From positions 11,543,503 through 11,607,502 of the forward strand of contig NC_045143.1 in assembly GCF_008831285.2 (NCBI RefSeq): a DNA stretch of 64,000 nt. The letters run 5' to 3'. Position numbers and translations under genes: made by a program. The DNA is from Nymphaea colorata. Taxonomy: Eukaryota > Streptophyta > Magnoliopsida > Nymphaeales > Nymphaeaceae. The notes under the pieces were generated by a model. It was given only the letters and a program-made list of their open reading frames with translations, was not told the DNA's origin and did no database searches. Shown piece by piece: positions 45,553 through 57,880 of the stretch (its first letter is position 1; each line of letters starts with the position of its first letter).

Positions 45553-48366
45553 ATGGCTGGAGAGGAAGACGACTACATGGGAGACTTATCCCACTTTCTT
45601 CCTCCGGAGACCTCAGACTCTTCCCGAACCAAGAAGGTAACGAATGAAAAGAGAAAAGCGATGCCCTCGGCTGGAACATCTGCAGCGATCCCTCTAATGA
45701 CCTTCTTTTCTCTGGAAGATTGCAGAGACGAACGGAGGAACATGCTCAGAAGCCGACCCAACGGAACCTCAGTTGGCAACAGAAGCGGAAGATAAGCAGG
45801 GAGCAGCAGCAGAGGGAAGAGGACGAGAAAACCCTATCTCTCGCCCAAACGGCATTGGAACCGTCCAACATCGGCTTCCGGATGCTCCAGCAGATGGGCT
45901 ACAAGCCCGGTTCGGCACTCGGCAAGCAAGGCCAGGGCCAGGTCGAACCGGTGGGGCTCGAGATCCGTCGCTCGCGCACAGGCATCGGAGCTCTGACTCC
46001 TGCCGAAGCTCGTGCAAGCCGGGAGCGCGCCAGGAAGGATAGACTGAGGGGGACGGAAGAAGGGTTAGCGTCTGAGTTCGGCAGCCGGCAGAAGAGCGCT
46101 TGGAGGGTCCGGAAGGTCACGGCGGATTACAAGAAGGCAGAGGCAGCGTTGGCGCAATTGGAGAACGCCGAAGTTGTAGCACCTCCACCGCCGGAGGATG
46201 ATAGTGAGGAAGGCAAAGGCGAGGAGGTGATCACAGAGGAGGTTCGTAGAATAACTTCACGATAAGGCTAACTTCAAATTATTCTATAGACGCTTTCCCT
46301 TTCTTCTATGAGTTGTCTCCATAGAAATACGAATGTCCTAAAAGGGCGTCCATTTGTTCTGCTTCGGTTACTGCTAAGTTTGAAATTAATTGGAATGGAT
46401 ACTAGTGCCCCTTGGTAGTTGTTGGATTCGTGCATCTATTAATATTCACTTGCTGAGTTCTGGTAGTTTTTAAGCTCTGTTAATAGGACCAACCGATTGA
46501 ATTTTCTTATATATTTTGAAACTGAGTTAAACTGGAGTCTGACAAAGTGATAAATTCAGATGTAGTTTATGCGCACATTGCCAGTTCTATAACTACATGG
46601 TCTGTTCTTGCAATGGTTGGTCTGGCAGCTGACCTGCATTCCTAGATTGTTAATTGTTGATCTATTGTGCATCACCTTCAACCGACTTAAACCATGAAAC
46701 ATAACTGTGCAACTCTACTTACGCCTCTGATCCCTAGTTAATTTTTCCTTGTGTGCTATTCCTATTGGTGGAGGTTTGGATGCTTCCCTTCTCTTCTTCC
46801 CCTCCTTAATGGTGCACCTGAGCAATGAATAACTAGTTGAATGATTGGTTTACTTTCCCTTCCTATTTACAGTTGCCATGTTTCAGTTCTATTTGAAAAT
46901 TTCTAGTTGTTGAAATTGTAGGGCAACTACTGACATTTGAGCTGTTGCCATCAAAATTTCTAAATACCCATTTGAGAATGCCTTATTTCCATTGAAAGGA
47001 TTTTCATGTCTTCTAATTCCATGAGCATTTCAGAGTTTTTTCTACTACATTTTGATCAGGACTGCCAGTATCAAACTTCGAGGTGATGGTATTGATTATT
47101 GAACTTTTCTTTGTTAAGATCATAATTTCACAATCTTTTGGTGACTTGCCTTTTGTGGGGTGAGAATCGACCTAATTGCCATGGAAGCTTGGTATTTTGA
47201 CCGATCCTTCTCTATCGGGACTCCTAACTTTGTGTTGGACGTTGTAGCTGGCAAACTCGTTTCCCTTTCCCTTTCCCTGTAGGTTTGCATTGTTATATAT
47301 TCTACCATTGCAAAGGCATAAACCTTATTTTGTGGACTCATAGTTTGTGGAATTTTATGTTTGAACTTGTGTTTCTTATTTGTGATCCTAATCGGCTATC
47401 TAATGTCTATAAGAAAGTAGCTTAGCTTGCTCTCGCTCTTGGCAATTTAATGTGGAAACAGCATAGCAGCATCATGGAAAATGCTGACTTCCTCTTATTA
47501 ATCAACGTCTTCCTTCATCTGGTCGGAAGTTGTTGTGCACCTCGTTATTAGGTGGACAAGGTCTCTGCAAAATATATTCTCAAACTGCAGGTTCATGTCC
47601 TTGATGATAAACTCTAAATTAATGAAATGCTACTTGGAGTTGAGTAGGATGGTAAATAGGTTCGAGTGCTCATTAGAGCTAAACAATTACGATCAACTGA
47701 TTCAGAACTTCAAGTGGTGCTTTTTGTTTCAAAAATTTCCTATATACAATCTATGTGCTAATTGTCTCGAATTCAACATTAGAACGCATTGCTGGATAAT
47801 ATTGTTTTATAATTTCTCTTCTTCAATTGCCCTTCCAGCCCTTTTAGATCCTTAGTAGATAGTAGATAATTAATCATGTGATTAAGTAAAATACATGACC
47901 TTTACCAGTCTAATTCTTCCTTAAGAAGAAACTGATTTTGTACACAGCTTGTCTCTATGCCTATACCCCCTAACGAATCATGGATGATTTGAACTGTTTA
48001 ATGCTGGTCGAGGTTGAGCTTTGGCTTTTATCTTCTTAGCTGTAGTTATTATCTTCTTCAGAGATTCTGCTTGCCCCTTTGGCTCCAGCTGGATGGATGG
48101 GGACAATCAGATGGACGATGGCTTTGCTGCAGTTGAAGATCCTGATCATCGTCTATTGTGCATGCAGGACTTGCAGGAGCTACTGTCGAAGCTGAGAGAC
48201 GAGCATTTTTACTGTCTTTACTGTGGATGTCAGGTACCAACACCATCAAAGCTTGAATTGCATATTGCAGATGCCTTTTTTTTTTTTAAACTTTATATTG
48301 TCATTTCAGTATGAGTCCATGGAAGCACTTCTGTCAAACTGCCCAGGAGATGAAGATGACCACTGA
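45553..48366 (+). CDS. GPATCH11: G-patch domain-containing protein 11 homologue (4 exons, 240 aa)
   Basis: Exons 45553-45636, 45726-46241, 48168-48233 and 48310-48366 join without frame change (723 bases including TGA); introns start GT and end AG. ATG 45553 gives MAGEEDDYMGDLSHFLP, the conserved start of the family. Residues about 44-65 are a basic/acidic coiled segment. A G-patch spans about 75-116 (IGFRMLQQMGYKPGSALGKQ, then GLEIRRSRTGIG). The C-terminal DUF4187-type tail spans exons 3-4 (KLRDEHFYCLYCGCQ/YESMEALLSNCPGDEDDH) with Cys 216, 219 and 221. GPATCH11 proteins are linked to pre-mRNA splicing, and G-patches usually activate DEAH helicases, so a nuclear role is likely. Intron 2 is 1.9 kb with no element recognised inside. 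The alternative end at 46265 reads through the intron and lacks the tail. No stops; looks intact. Confidence 0.9.
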
Positions 48367-49910
48367 TCCTCAACGCGGCGAAGTTTGCAACCCCGTTCAA
48401 GTAATGTTCAACTGAATTTCCAAATCTCTAACTGGTTTTGTTAGAGAGGAAAAACTTGTCTCAAGCACCAGCAAATGATAGTGCAAGTGTTGTGCCGTGT
48501 AAAGCAGGAGGGACAATATTTATTGCTTTTACTGGTCCGGTAGAATATCGAATTAAAACCAATTTGGGTTTGATGTGAAGTTCATTGTGGCATTTTTGAT
48601 GTGTTTGAAGGTAATTTTTTGTGCATCAGCTTACCGCATAGTAATGTTTGAGTGCACTAAAGCTGAAAATACTTTTCCGGGGAAGATTCCTCCCTTAGTT
48701 TGGTCCGTAGTAAGATGCAAGCGGAATAATGCTTCTCCTGATAAAAGTATTTGTAATCAGAAACATGGAGCAATTGCAGTTCGGGATTCGACATATGTAA
48801 ACTGGTGCGTGCGTTACGTAATTTATTTTCTCACTTGTTTGCCAATGAAAGGCTGCTTGGGAGATAGGCTTCCGTCCATTATTGCCAAAAAATGGGTATG
48901 TACAGGGAAGATAGACGGGTACTGGGGATGCAGGGCATCAACTATACAAAAAACAAGGAGATCAAAACACCATTTCCTCCCAAAAAACCATCTATGGCAA
49001 AAAAGAACCAGTAAGACATTATCAAGGAAGAAATAAGACAACCCCTGTGTACAATGAAGAGATAAAACTGTTATCCTACTTCATATCTGCTAATCTATTC
49101 CCTGCATTCTATCAAATTGCACCTATAGATCGCGGCATCACTTCTTTCCTGATTTGAAGACTTCCCCCCTAATGAGGAACTCAATTGCTTGTTGGGGGAG
49201 ATGTTGCTGTCAGCCCTCACTGAAAAAGACTAATTCTGCACAAACAACTGGCGTCTTTATTTCTATCAAATGAATCAGACATAAGAAATAAAATGAACTT
49301 TGTAAAATGCCTAGGTTTACCTTGGCTGTTTATTTAGCATTTAAAAAATATATTAACCTTAGTTGCTATTTAAATACTAATAGAGAATTTCTTTCTTTTA
49401 ATTTATGTTGAAAGTAGTTTAGCCATATCATCTCATTATCACAACTAGAGCTAGTCTAAACTTTAATTGGACAAAAGTAGTTACTTGTTGACGGAACAAA
49501 AGGTTAGGGTACTGACAACATTAAAAAGAGCATCTCTTTTAACTGCCCGTGTGCCAATTGTTGTTCGATAATTAAAATTTAAAAATGTATATTATAAATT
49601 ATCGATAAATTCACTATAAACTATCGCCATATAAATTATAGTTAATAAAAATTTAGTGACTTTTTTAAACAACAATTCTTTATTGTAGAAAGAAAAAACT
49701 GAACTAAACTGAAGAACGAGCGGCTGACGATACGTCACTGCAACACTAGATCATGAGGATCTCATGATGCGGACGTGGCTACTTCTAGTGCACAGAGAGC
49801 CGTATGTAATATAACTGATACTCTCATCTTCATGTTCCACGTTGGGGCGCTCGGAACAGTCTAAAAATTGCAGAGAGAAAGGGGGAAACAAGAGAGAGAC
49901 GAAACAGACA
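48367..49910. other. gap between the two genes
   Basis: Includes the 3' region of the G-patch gene and the promoter and leader of the aldo/keto reductase. A 153-codon frame at 48575-49036 has no recognisable domain and is probably chance. 49556-49677 is a small inverted-repeat element. The last 50 bases before ATG 49911 are purine-rich (GAGAGA-type), as in many plant leaders. Confidence 0.5.
49556..49677. mobile_element. about 122-bp AT-rich inverted-repeat element upstream of the reductase gene
   Basis: Starts AATTGTTGTT and ends AACAACAATT, a perfect 10-bp inverted pair, with a TA-rich interior holding further partial inverted repeats (TATAAATTATCGATAAATT). MITE-like; no target duplication was established. 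Confidence 0.5.
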
Positions 49911-52900
49911 ATGACATTGCAACTGAGCAATGCCAGCTTTGCATTCTTCCTTCAAAGAAAAGGTCGTCGCTGCAGCGTGAGAGCGCTGTCGTCCGCCGAG
50001 GTTGGCGTTACGAAAGCAGGAACAGAGGCGGAGAAGGTGAAAGTTGGTGGATCTGAACTTAAGGTGACGAAGCTTGGGATTGGAGCATGGTCGTGGGGAG
50101 ATACCAGCTACTGGAACAACTTTGAGTGGGATGGTAGTGTTTTCTTCAGTTGGTTTAGGATAACATCGGCGAAATCCTTCTTTCTTCATTTTTTCTCGTT
50201 CATTTAAATAAGGGATGAGCCCCTCTGCCGGTCCTATACTATGGGTTTGTTCATTTTTCTTTTTCCTTCCCAATTTGTGGAACTTGCATGTCATCCGCTG
50301 ATTTGCTTCTTTTCAACGAATTAAATTAAAGTTCGTGCTTCCGTTTTTCTCAAATCCAATTTGCTTCTTTTCTTCTGTTCTTTCCTCGATGGTTTATTTT
50401 TCTTGAGATTTTCTTTTTCTCCGTTGGCTTTTGTTTAGTGTGGCAGAATCATTTTTGTTTCCAGTCATTAGCATTTTTAGTAGCTTACACTGGCTTCCGC
50501 TGTCATTCTACTCCTACACTTTCAAACCATGTTTCCACTACAGTTCAGCTTTTTCGTGAATGTAGATTAATCCAACTTTTGGTTCTTGTTTTGTTTTCAA
50601 CGGGTTAAGAACAACCATACGTTTGATTCTTATGCGTTTTATAATCGGGAACAATCCTATTTTACACTCTTCCACTTTGAAGGTGCAGTAATTCCTATAT
50701 TTTTAAAAGACTTCGATCACAAACCGAAGTTCATGTTTCTTGACACAAAAAGGTTTCTGGACGCGATGTATTGACTGGTTAAAGCTACCCTTTGCGATCG
50801 AGGTCACTTTCAAGAAAAATGTATAGTGTTCCTGACGGTTTTGAACAAGGCGAAGCTTTTTTATGAAAGCGAGCAGAGGATGAAAGCTTTTGGAACGTCT
50901 TCTGGTTCTCAATCGTTCTTTTTTTGATATTCCAGTTTTTGGTTCTCTACCCGTTATTACTTTGGTCCTTTCAACTTCTGACAAATACTTTCTAGATTCT
51001 ATTCCATCTGAAACCCGTGCATCATCTCTCATCTCTCTCTCTCTTTTCCCAAAATCATAGTTCACTGTGCTGATTCATACATACGCTGTCCAATGAAATA
51101 ATCAGTTGATTGAGTATGGTTGTGTGTCATTGATACTATCTTGTTCTCTTGATGCAGATAGGAAGATGAAAGCAGCTAAAGCGGCCTTTAATGCTAGTGT
51201 GGATGAGGGAATTACCTTTTTCGACACAGCTGAAGTGTATGGATCGAGGGTGGGAAATTTTATCAGTTTTTTGTAAATGATTTCTCTGAGATGAAAAGAG
51301 AGCTCTAAACTGAAATGTGTTTATTTCCCATGTGGGTCTTCTGGCAGATGAGCTTCGGTGCTGAGAGTTCTGAAACTTTGCTTGGAAGGTGAATATTTTA
51401 AGTAGCAGCTTGGTCATTTAGTGATAGTACTTCACCATCAATTCATCTTACATGGGCATCATTAGTGATCGCGTTTTTGTTTTCCCTTTTTGGTTGGTCA
51501 AGTCTAGTAGTTGCACGAGAACAATATTTCTTCTTGAATCAGATCAGTCATCTCTTACTGATAAATCGGGGCCATTCTGTCTTTGCTTTCCTATGCAGAT
51601 TTATAGAAGAACGAAAGAAGGTGGACTCGATAGAGATTGATGTTGCAACTAAATTTGCTGCATTACCCTGGCGTCTCGGCCGGGAAAGTGTCGTTGCTGC
51701 CCTGAAAGACTCTTTATCCCGCCTTGGTCTTTCTTCTGTTGGGCTATATCAACTTCACTGGTTTGAATTACTAGAATCACAGTCTAAAACCTTTTTCAAG
51801 TATCATTTGTCAAATGGCATGATTTGCTGACACTGCTCTCTAATTTTCAGGCCAGGGTTATGGGGAAACAAAGGTGCCCGTGTTTGAAGCTTTAGTTGAT
51901 CTGTATTCCTTGGACTTTCAATTTTGGTTTCTCCATCACAACTGCTTCTCCTTTTCCAGGTTATATTGACGGACTTGGGGATGCTGTTGAGAAGGGCCTT
52001 GTGAAGGCTGTTGGCGTCTCAAACTACAGTGGTAATTCATTTTTTTCTTGTTTGTTTGGCGTATTACTTTTTGACTTTTGATGAGAAGATAACTAGAGAT
52101 TTAGTTATAATTATAACTTGTATACCTGATCCATGACCTAACCAGAGAAAAGACTAAGAGAAGCCTATGACCAGCTAAAGAAAAGAGGCATTCCCTTGGC
52201 CTCAAACCAGGTGAATTACAGCCTTCTGTACAGACTTCCGGAGGAGAATGGAGTGAAGGCTACATGCGATGAACTGGGCATCACATTGATTGCCTATTCG
52301 CCAATAGCTCAAGGTAATGACATCATTTTATCTTACAACAAACAGTATGATCATGACTTTTATGAAGGGAAAGGAAATCGGGAAAAATAAAAGCTGCTAG
52401 CTGCAGATCTAACCCCCTTAACAGAACCAACAACTTGAATGTAAATCCTATAGTTAAAGGTCACAAATTCATGGAGCAGAAACTGCAGTTTTTGCTACAA
52501 TTTGAATATAAATCAATGCATTATGTGATCTATTTTTATAATACCTTTCTCATGCTGTATAAGTTCCATCTTTCAGGAGTTCTCACAGGGAAGTATACAC
52601 CTGCAAACCCTCCTACTGGCCCTCGAGGTCGGATATACACACCCGATTTTCTAACCACGGTAAGTGTCAACCTAGAGCAGCATGACTACTTGGCCGAGAT
52701 GAGGAGCTGAGGTCCATTTTTTGCCATGTTATTCAGATCCAGCCTCTATTGGGAAGAATCAAGGAAATTGGTCAGCGTTACGAGAAAACCCCCACACAGG
52801 TGCTTCCCAAGCCTTGGAATCGGTTCACTTCAAGGTGTTGAACACCCGGCAGAAGTTTCACAGCACCTGGAAGTGATTCAATTCTTTGATATTTAATTTA

Positions 52901-53091
52901 TGCAGGTGGTGCTGAACTGGCTAATAGCTCAGGATAATGTTATACCCATACCTGGAGCAAAGAATGGAGAGCAGGCAAAGGAATTTGCAGGAGCGCTTGG
53001 TTGGAGACTTTCAAATGAAGAGGTTGCTGAGCTAAGATCGTTGGCATCTGAAATAAAACCCGTTATTGGTTTTCCAGTAGAAAAGCTGTAG
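49911..53091 (+). CDS. chloroplast aldo/keto reductase, At1g06690-like (10 exons, 370 aa)
   Basis: Exons 49911-50133, 51158-51249, 51348-51388, 51599-51760, 51851-51873, 51960-52031, 52146-52313, 52577-52659, 52737-52799 and 52906-53091 join in one frame of 1113 bases; every intron is GT-AG. Exon 5 is only 23 bases. ATG 49911 gives a Ser/Arg-rich, acid-poor N-terminus of about 30-40 residues, a likely chloroplast transit peptide. Then comes an AKR barrel: [19 protein letters not shown] (Asp97, Tyr102), VATKF (Lys137), LYQLHWPG (His172), so the full catalytic tetrad is present. Cofactor side: [27 protein letters not shown]. The family uses NAD(P)H to reduce carbonyls; the substrate of this plastid branch is not evident. 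Length is close to the Arabidopsis protein (about 377). No damage seen. Confidence 0.93.
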
Positions 53092-53902
53092 TTATCTCAT
53101 TAACTTATCCAATATTTACATTTAGAATAATATATACTTCCCCTCCAGAAGGGAGGTGATAACTCCACAATGAACTTGATAGGCGATTATTCTTGCCTAC
53201 CAACAGTACAAAAAAGAATTTGCAATAATCTAAAGTTTCATTTTTTTTTTCTTCAAAATAATTAACAAGATGTTCTCCAAGATGGCAAGAGCCACAGGGT
53301 CAAACAGCGTGGGTCATTCTCATGGAGAGTCTCATCTTCTTCTCAGTACCTGTTTAAAAAGCTTAAATTACCTGTTGGCAGTTACTGGCAAGCCTTATGA
53401 TCTGCAATCACTAAAAATTACAAAATCAACAAGGCTGTTGAATTAGGGACAAAGAAGAAAAACAGTGACCAAAACCACCAACCTGCCTTTTCAGAATCAG
53501 TCGTTTAGCGAATCTAGTAGAAGTTAGCATGAATGTCTTGTAGAACCTAACAACGCAGCATGTCTCTCCCTGTCCACAAAACCAGTACTGCCGATAATAG
53601 ATACTCATTTGAACGTTCTACGATATTGAATGAACATTCTACATTATGTGTATAGTGTAAGGTTCTGGGCCAATATTGAGTATTCTGCAAAACAGGGCAA
53701 AATTTTCCATTTCCCACGTGGTTTTATTGGCTCTTTCACTATAAAAAGATGAGACATTCCATTTACTGGCCTCCTTCGTGCGCTCTCACCATTAATCTGT
53801 ATGCTAGTTTTTGCCCCACACCATTAACCTGTATGCTAGTTTTTGCCCCAAACCGGTCGTTTTCTTGGAAAATTGTGTATGATTCAGTTGCTGAGAACAA
53901 GG
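53092..53902. other. 3' region of the reductase gene and gap to copia element 3
   Basis: No gene seen. A 32-bp tandem duplication is at 53787-53850 (CACCATTAATCTGTATGCTA and CACCATTAACCTGTATGCTA). Confidence 0.6.
53787..53850. repeat. two-copy 32-bp tandem duplication
   Basis: The units differ at one base (T/C) within the repeat and share GTATGCTAGTTTTTGCCCCA. Confidence 0.95.
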
Positions 53903-54368
53903 TGTAACATCATTTGGTGGGTCGGCAGCATATGTCTATGAGGAATTTTATACATTATAGCTGTCTTAATGTAAATATCCGCTTAAGTGATTGCATTTTG
54001 GGATATTACGTCATTTTAGATGGTATGAGGTAATTTTGAAATATATAGATACCATTACGCAATTACGGACTCTTTGATGGGTTGAATCCGTAATTGTCCT
54101 CATTATATAATGGTAGTGGTCCATGGGGTCGTGCAAACAGTTGCATTTGGTTTCTAGGGTTTTCTCTCTTCCATCTGAGAGAGACCTCACGCGCACCGCA
54201 CGTACCCTGGAAGATCCTACCGCGATCTACCGTCCAGTTCTTCAAATGGATTCAGGTACGCTTCCGCTACAGTTAAGTTTATTTTGTCTAATTAAATGAT
54301 TTAGCATGAGCATGATCCTGTTTTAGGGCATATCGTTTGTGTATGCATGATGGGGAGAAACCCCAACA
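53903..54368 (+). mobile_element. 5' LTR of copia element 3 (466 bp)
   Basis: Starts TGTAACATCATTTGG and ends CCCCAACA. A TATA box (TATATAA) is at 54104-54110. Partner LTR at 58577-59039; by hand I count about 30 mismatches and one 3-base gap, so about 93 percent identical. Preceded by CAAGG; the far side has CATGG. Confidence 0.95.
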
Positions 54369-54370
54369 AT

Positions 54371-54383
54371 TGGTATCAGAGCC
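54371..54383 (+). other. primer binding site of copia element 3 (initiator tRNA-Met type)
   Basis: TGGTATCAGAGCC, an unmutated match to the common plant copia primer site, two bases after the LTR. Confidence 0.95.
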
Positions 54384-55065
54384 AGGTTCTTTGTTAAATC
54401 GTTGGATGATTTTTGTGCATTCTTCCCATTCGGATGTTCCCCATTTTGTTCTTCGGCTGCAAGTTTTTGAAAAAAAAAAAAATTATTGGGTTGAGGGTGT
54501 GCGATGGAAGCCATCGGGCTTCCGTTGCAGCATCAGGAGGATCGGAGAAAGGGACGAAAGCATCGGGGGCGTCGGTCGCCGTTGGGAGATGGGGGGCCTC
54601 CTGCCGTTGGGGCGCGTCCCTGCCTGCGGCCACCCACGCCGTTGGGTGGCCTGTCGGTGCCATCCGCGTCTCCATCGCAGCCATGAAAGAGGAAGAAGGA
54701 AAGGGGAAACAGGGGAAGGAACAGGAGCGGCCGTTGATGGGCGACTGCAGGAAGGGAGGCCACTGGCTGGTTTGATGCCGCCGGACGGCACCGTGCGACC
54801 CACCGGTGCCCACCCAAGTCATACGGAGCCCTACCGGTTTTTTTTTTCTCCCACTGCCGTTTCAGCCGCTCAAAATCAGAAAAAGGGGCAGAATGAAGAA
54901 GAAGGGGAAACCGGCCAGAATCGGCCGGTTTCCGGCAGGCGTCGGCTGGCCCTGGCGGCACCCACTGGCGGCCACCCACAGTGTTTGGTGGCCTGCCGGT
55001 GGAGCTTCACCGCCTGCCTGCCGTTCGAGCTTCACCGCCCACCTGCCTGCCTATCGAATGCCAAA
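54384..55065 (+). mobile_element. GC-rich leader island of copia element 3, where gag is expected
   Basis: The 680 bases between primer site and pol are strikingly GC-rich from about 54500 to 55060, against AT-rich LTR and pol on both sides. Frames are open on both strands, as is usual for GC-rich DNA with few stops, but none resembles a copia gag: no NYxxW-type gag motif and no zinc knuckle. Two related hairpins are present at 54628-54651 and 54970-54993. Best read as an untranslated leader fused to pol by loss of gag and the protease N-terminus. Confidence 0.65.
54628..54651. repeat. perfect 9-bp hairpin in the GC island
   Basis: GGCCACCCA, six-base loop, TGGGTGGCC. A related 7-bp stem (GGCCACC ... 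GGTGGCC) lies at 54970-54993 with the same flanking words (CTGGCGG / GCGG before, CCTG after). Confidence 0.85.
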
Positions 55066-56500
55066 TGATGCTAAAAGATTCATCAATGTGGGCGATGGCA
55101 AGAAGGCGAAAGTTGAAGCCATAGCAGACTTTCGGTTATTGTTAAAGACTAGTTGTTATTTGAATTTGACAGAAACTTATGTGGTACCGTCTTTTAGATG
55201 GAATTTGGTTTCTATTTCCTCGTTGGATATATTTAGTTATTATTGTTTATTTGGAGGAAGTAAATTTAAGTTGTTTCTACACTCAAATTTGATAGCCACC
55301 AATTCTTTATCTGGTAGCGATAACCTCTATTTGCTTGATACGGTTGCTTCATATCATGAAACCTTGTATGTTACGTTTAGTGGTATTAAAAGAAAATTAG
55401 CCAATGAGAATTTTACTATGTTATGGCATAGACACTTAGGTCATATATCTGAAAAGAGAATAAAAAGGCTTATGTCAAATAGAATTCTTGAGTCCCTTGA
55501 TTTTGGAGACTTTAATGTTTGCATTGAATGTATAAAAGGAAAACGAACAAACATTAAGAAAACAGGTGCAAGTAGAGGTTCAGATGTCTTAGAACTGATT
55601 CATACGGATGTTTGTGGTCCATTTCCTACGGCTTGTTGGAATGGACAACAATATTTTATCACGTTCATAGACGATTATTCTCGTTATGACTACCTGTATT
55701 TGATTCATGAGAAGTCTCAATCCTTAAACGTTTTCAAGTCATTTAAAGCTGAAGTTGAGAATCAATTAGGCAAAATGATTAAAGCCGTTAGATCTGACCG
55801 TGGTGATGAATACTATGGTAGATTTGATGGATCAGGTGAACAATGTCCAGGGCCTTGCGCTAAGTACCTAGAGGAATGCAGTATAGTCCCTCAATACACC
55901 ATGCCGGGTTCTCCCAGAATGAATGGTGTAGCTGAGATAGGAAATATGACTCTTATGGATATGGTAAGGAGTATGATTAATCATTCTACCTTACCAGAGC
56001 CCCTCTAGGGAGAGGCATTAAAGACTGCAACTTATATTCTAAATAGAGTACCATCAAAAGCAGTACCGAAAACCCCATATGAATTATGGACATGCAAAAC
56101 GCCTAGTATGAAGCATTTTCATATTTGGGGATGTCCAGCTGAAGCGAGGCCATATTGGCTAAACGAAAGGAAACTGGACTCTAAGACGGTTAGCTGTTAC
56201 TTTGTTGGGTATTCTGATAGGATAAGGGGTTATAAGTTTTATAATCCATCTAGTAAGTCTTTCTTTGAAACAGAAAATGCCCATTTCTTTGAGGATATTG
56301 AGTTTGGGGGAGGTGATCAGGTTAGAAGCATTGCCTTTGAAGAGGGACCTGAGTCCACTCATACGGATGTTGTAAGCAATAGTCAGGTATTCATTCCTGC
56401 CATTGTTCCATCAACATATTCAGAAGAAGGCAATGATGTCGATCTCCCTACTGAAGAACAAACTCAACAACCTCAAGAAAATCAAGTAGAGGTGCCATGA
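55066..56500 (+). pseudogene. copia element 3 protease tail and integrase
   Basis: Starts inside the protease-linker with RFINVGDGKKAKVEAI; the Asp-Thr-Gly active site is absent. GAG-pre-integrase: FTMLWHRHLGHISEKR and VCIECIKGK. Integrase: LELIHTDVCGPF, FITFIDDYSRYDYLYLI, VRSDRGDEYYG, and NGVAEIGNMTL for the Glu, so all three acids remain. TAG at 56006-56008 replaces an expected Trp; the frame continues through TPYELWTC and HFHIWGCPAEARPY. A frameshift near 56497 separates it from RT. The upstream part of the open frame (54806-55065) is GC-island sequence, not gag. Confidence 0.92.
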
Positions 56501-57880
56501 GGATATCCACTAGAGAAAGGAGAAATACAATTTCAAATGATTTTGTCTATCTCCAAGAACATGATGTTGATATGGGCTTAATGGAAGATGATCCTGTCAA
56601 CTTCCAGCAAGCGATAAAGAGTTATAAATCTCATAAGTGGATAGATACCATGAATGAGGAGATAAAGTCCATGATGGACAATGACGTATGAGATATTGTT
56701 CCATTGCTTGAATGTGTAAAACCCATTGGTTGTAAATGGATATTTAAAACCAAGAGGGATTCATTAGGAAACATTGAAAGGTATAAGCCACGTCTTGTTG
56801 CAAAGGGATTTACTCAAAAGGAAGACATTGATTATACAGAGGCTTCCTCACCAGTTTCGTCGAAAGACTCTTTTAGGACCATAATGGCACTTGTGGCTCA
56901 TTTTGACTTAGAGCTGTATCAGATGGATGTAAAGACAACGTTTCTAAATGGAGACATTGATAAAACGATATATATGGTGCAACCAGAAAATTTTGTTTCA
57001 GGAGATGCAAAGAAAATGGTCTGCAAACTTAAGAAATCTATCTATGGGCTAAAGCAAGCTTCCCGTCAGTGATATTACAAATTTCATCAAGTTATAGTTT
57101 CATTTGGCTTTGACACTAATATGGTTGATGAATGTGTATACCATAAGTTCAGTGGGGATAAATTTATCTTTCTGGTTTTATATGTCGATGATATATTGCT
57201 GACAAGTAATGATGTGGGAACATTGTATGAAACTAAGAAATTTTTATCAACAAAGTTTGACATGAAGGATCTTGGTTGTGCATCTTTTGTATTGGGAATC
57301 CAAATATTTCGAGATCATTCTCGAGGTATTCTTGGATTATCACAAAAGACCTACATTGATAAGGTACTTCAGCGATATGGCATGAAGGATTGTAAATCAG
57401 GAGATACTCCAGTTGTTAAAGGAGACAAGTTTAGTCTCAAACAGTGCCCTAAAAATGAAATCGAATCTAAGGAAATGGAAAGGATTCCCTATTCGTCTGT
57501 TGTGGGAAGCCTTATATATGCTCAGGTTTGTACTCATCCGGATATTGCATTTATCGTGGGAATGTTATGCATATACTTAAGTAATCCAGGTATGGGTCAT
57601 TGGAAAGCAACCAAAAGAGTATTGAGGTACTTACAAAGAACAAAAGATTTTATGCTCACAAACAAGAAGTCAGACCAGTTGAAGATCATTGGGTATTCAG
57701 ATTCTGACTTTGTTGGGTGCCAAGACAGTCGCAAGTCTACTTCAGGCTATGTATTTCTATTAGCTGGAGGAGTTATATCCTGGAAAAGTGTCAAACAGAC
57801 ACTTGTAGCTACTTCAACCATGGCAGCAGAATTCATAGCATGTTACGAGGCATCCAATCATGCTTTGTAGTTGCGGAATT
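56501..57880 (+). pseudogene. copia element 3 reverse transcriptase and RNase H, first part
   Basis: Begins with ISTRERRNTISNDF, the typical pre-RT block. RT shows PIGCKWIFKTKRDSLG, RLVAKGFTQKEDIDY, YQMDVKTTFLNGDID, KKSIYGLKQASRQ and the active site LYVDDILLTSND at 57175-57210. RNase H includes IGYSDSDFVGCQDSRKSTSG and MAAEFIACYEASNH. Three in-frame stops (56689-56691 TGA, 57070-57072 TGA, 57868-57870 TAG) all fall where the family has Trp. Apart from these and two shifts the sequence is little decayed. Confidence 0.93.

Noticed and set aside
45288-45554. Minus-strand frame overlapping the G-patch gene start
   Set aside because: Antisense shadow of the promoter and first exon with no domain.
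48575-49036. 153-codon open frame downstream of the G-patch gene
   Set aside because: No recognisable domain, odd composition, no flanking splice logic; probably chance or 3' flank.
54337-55068. Long frames on both strands in the GC-rich island (up to 243 codons)
   Set aside because: Open on both strands because GC-rich DNA has few stops; the translations are Pro/Arg/Gly-rich with no gag or other motif.
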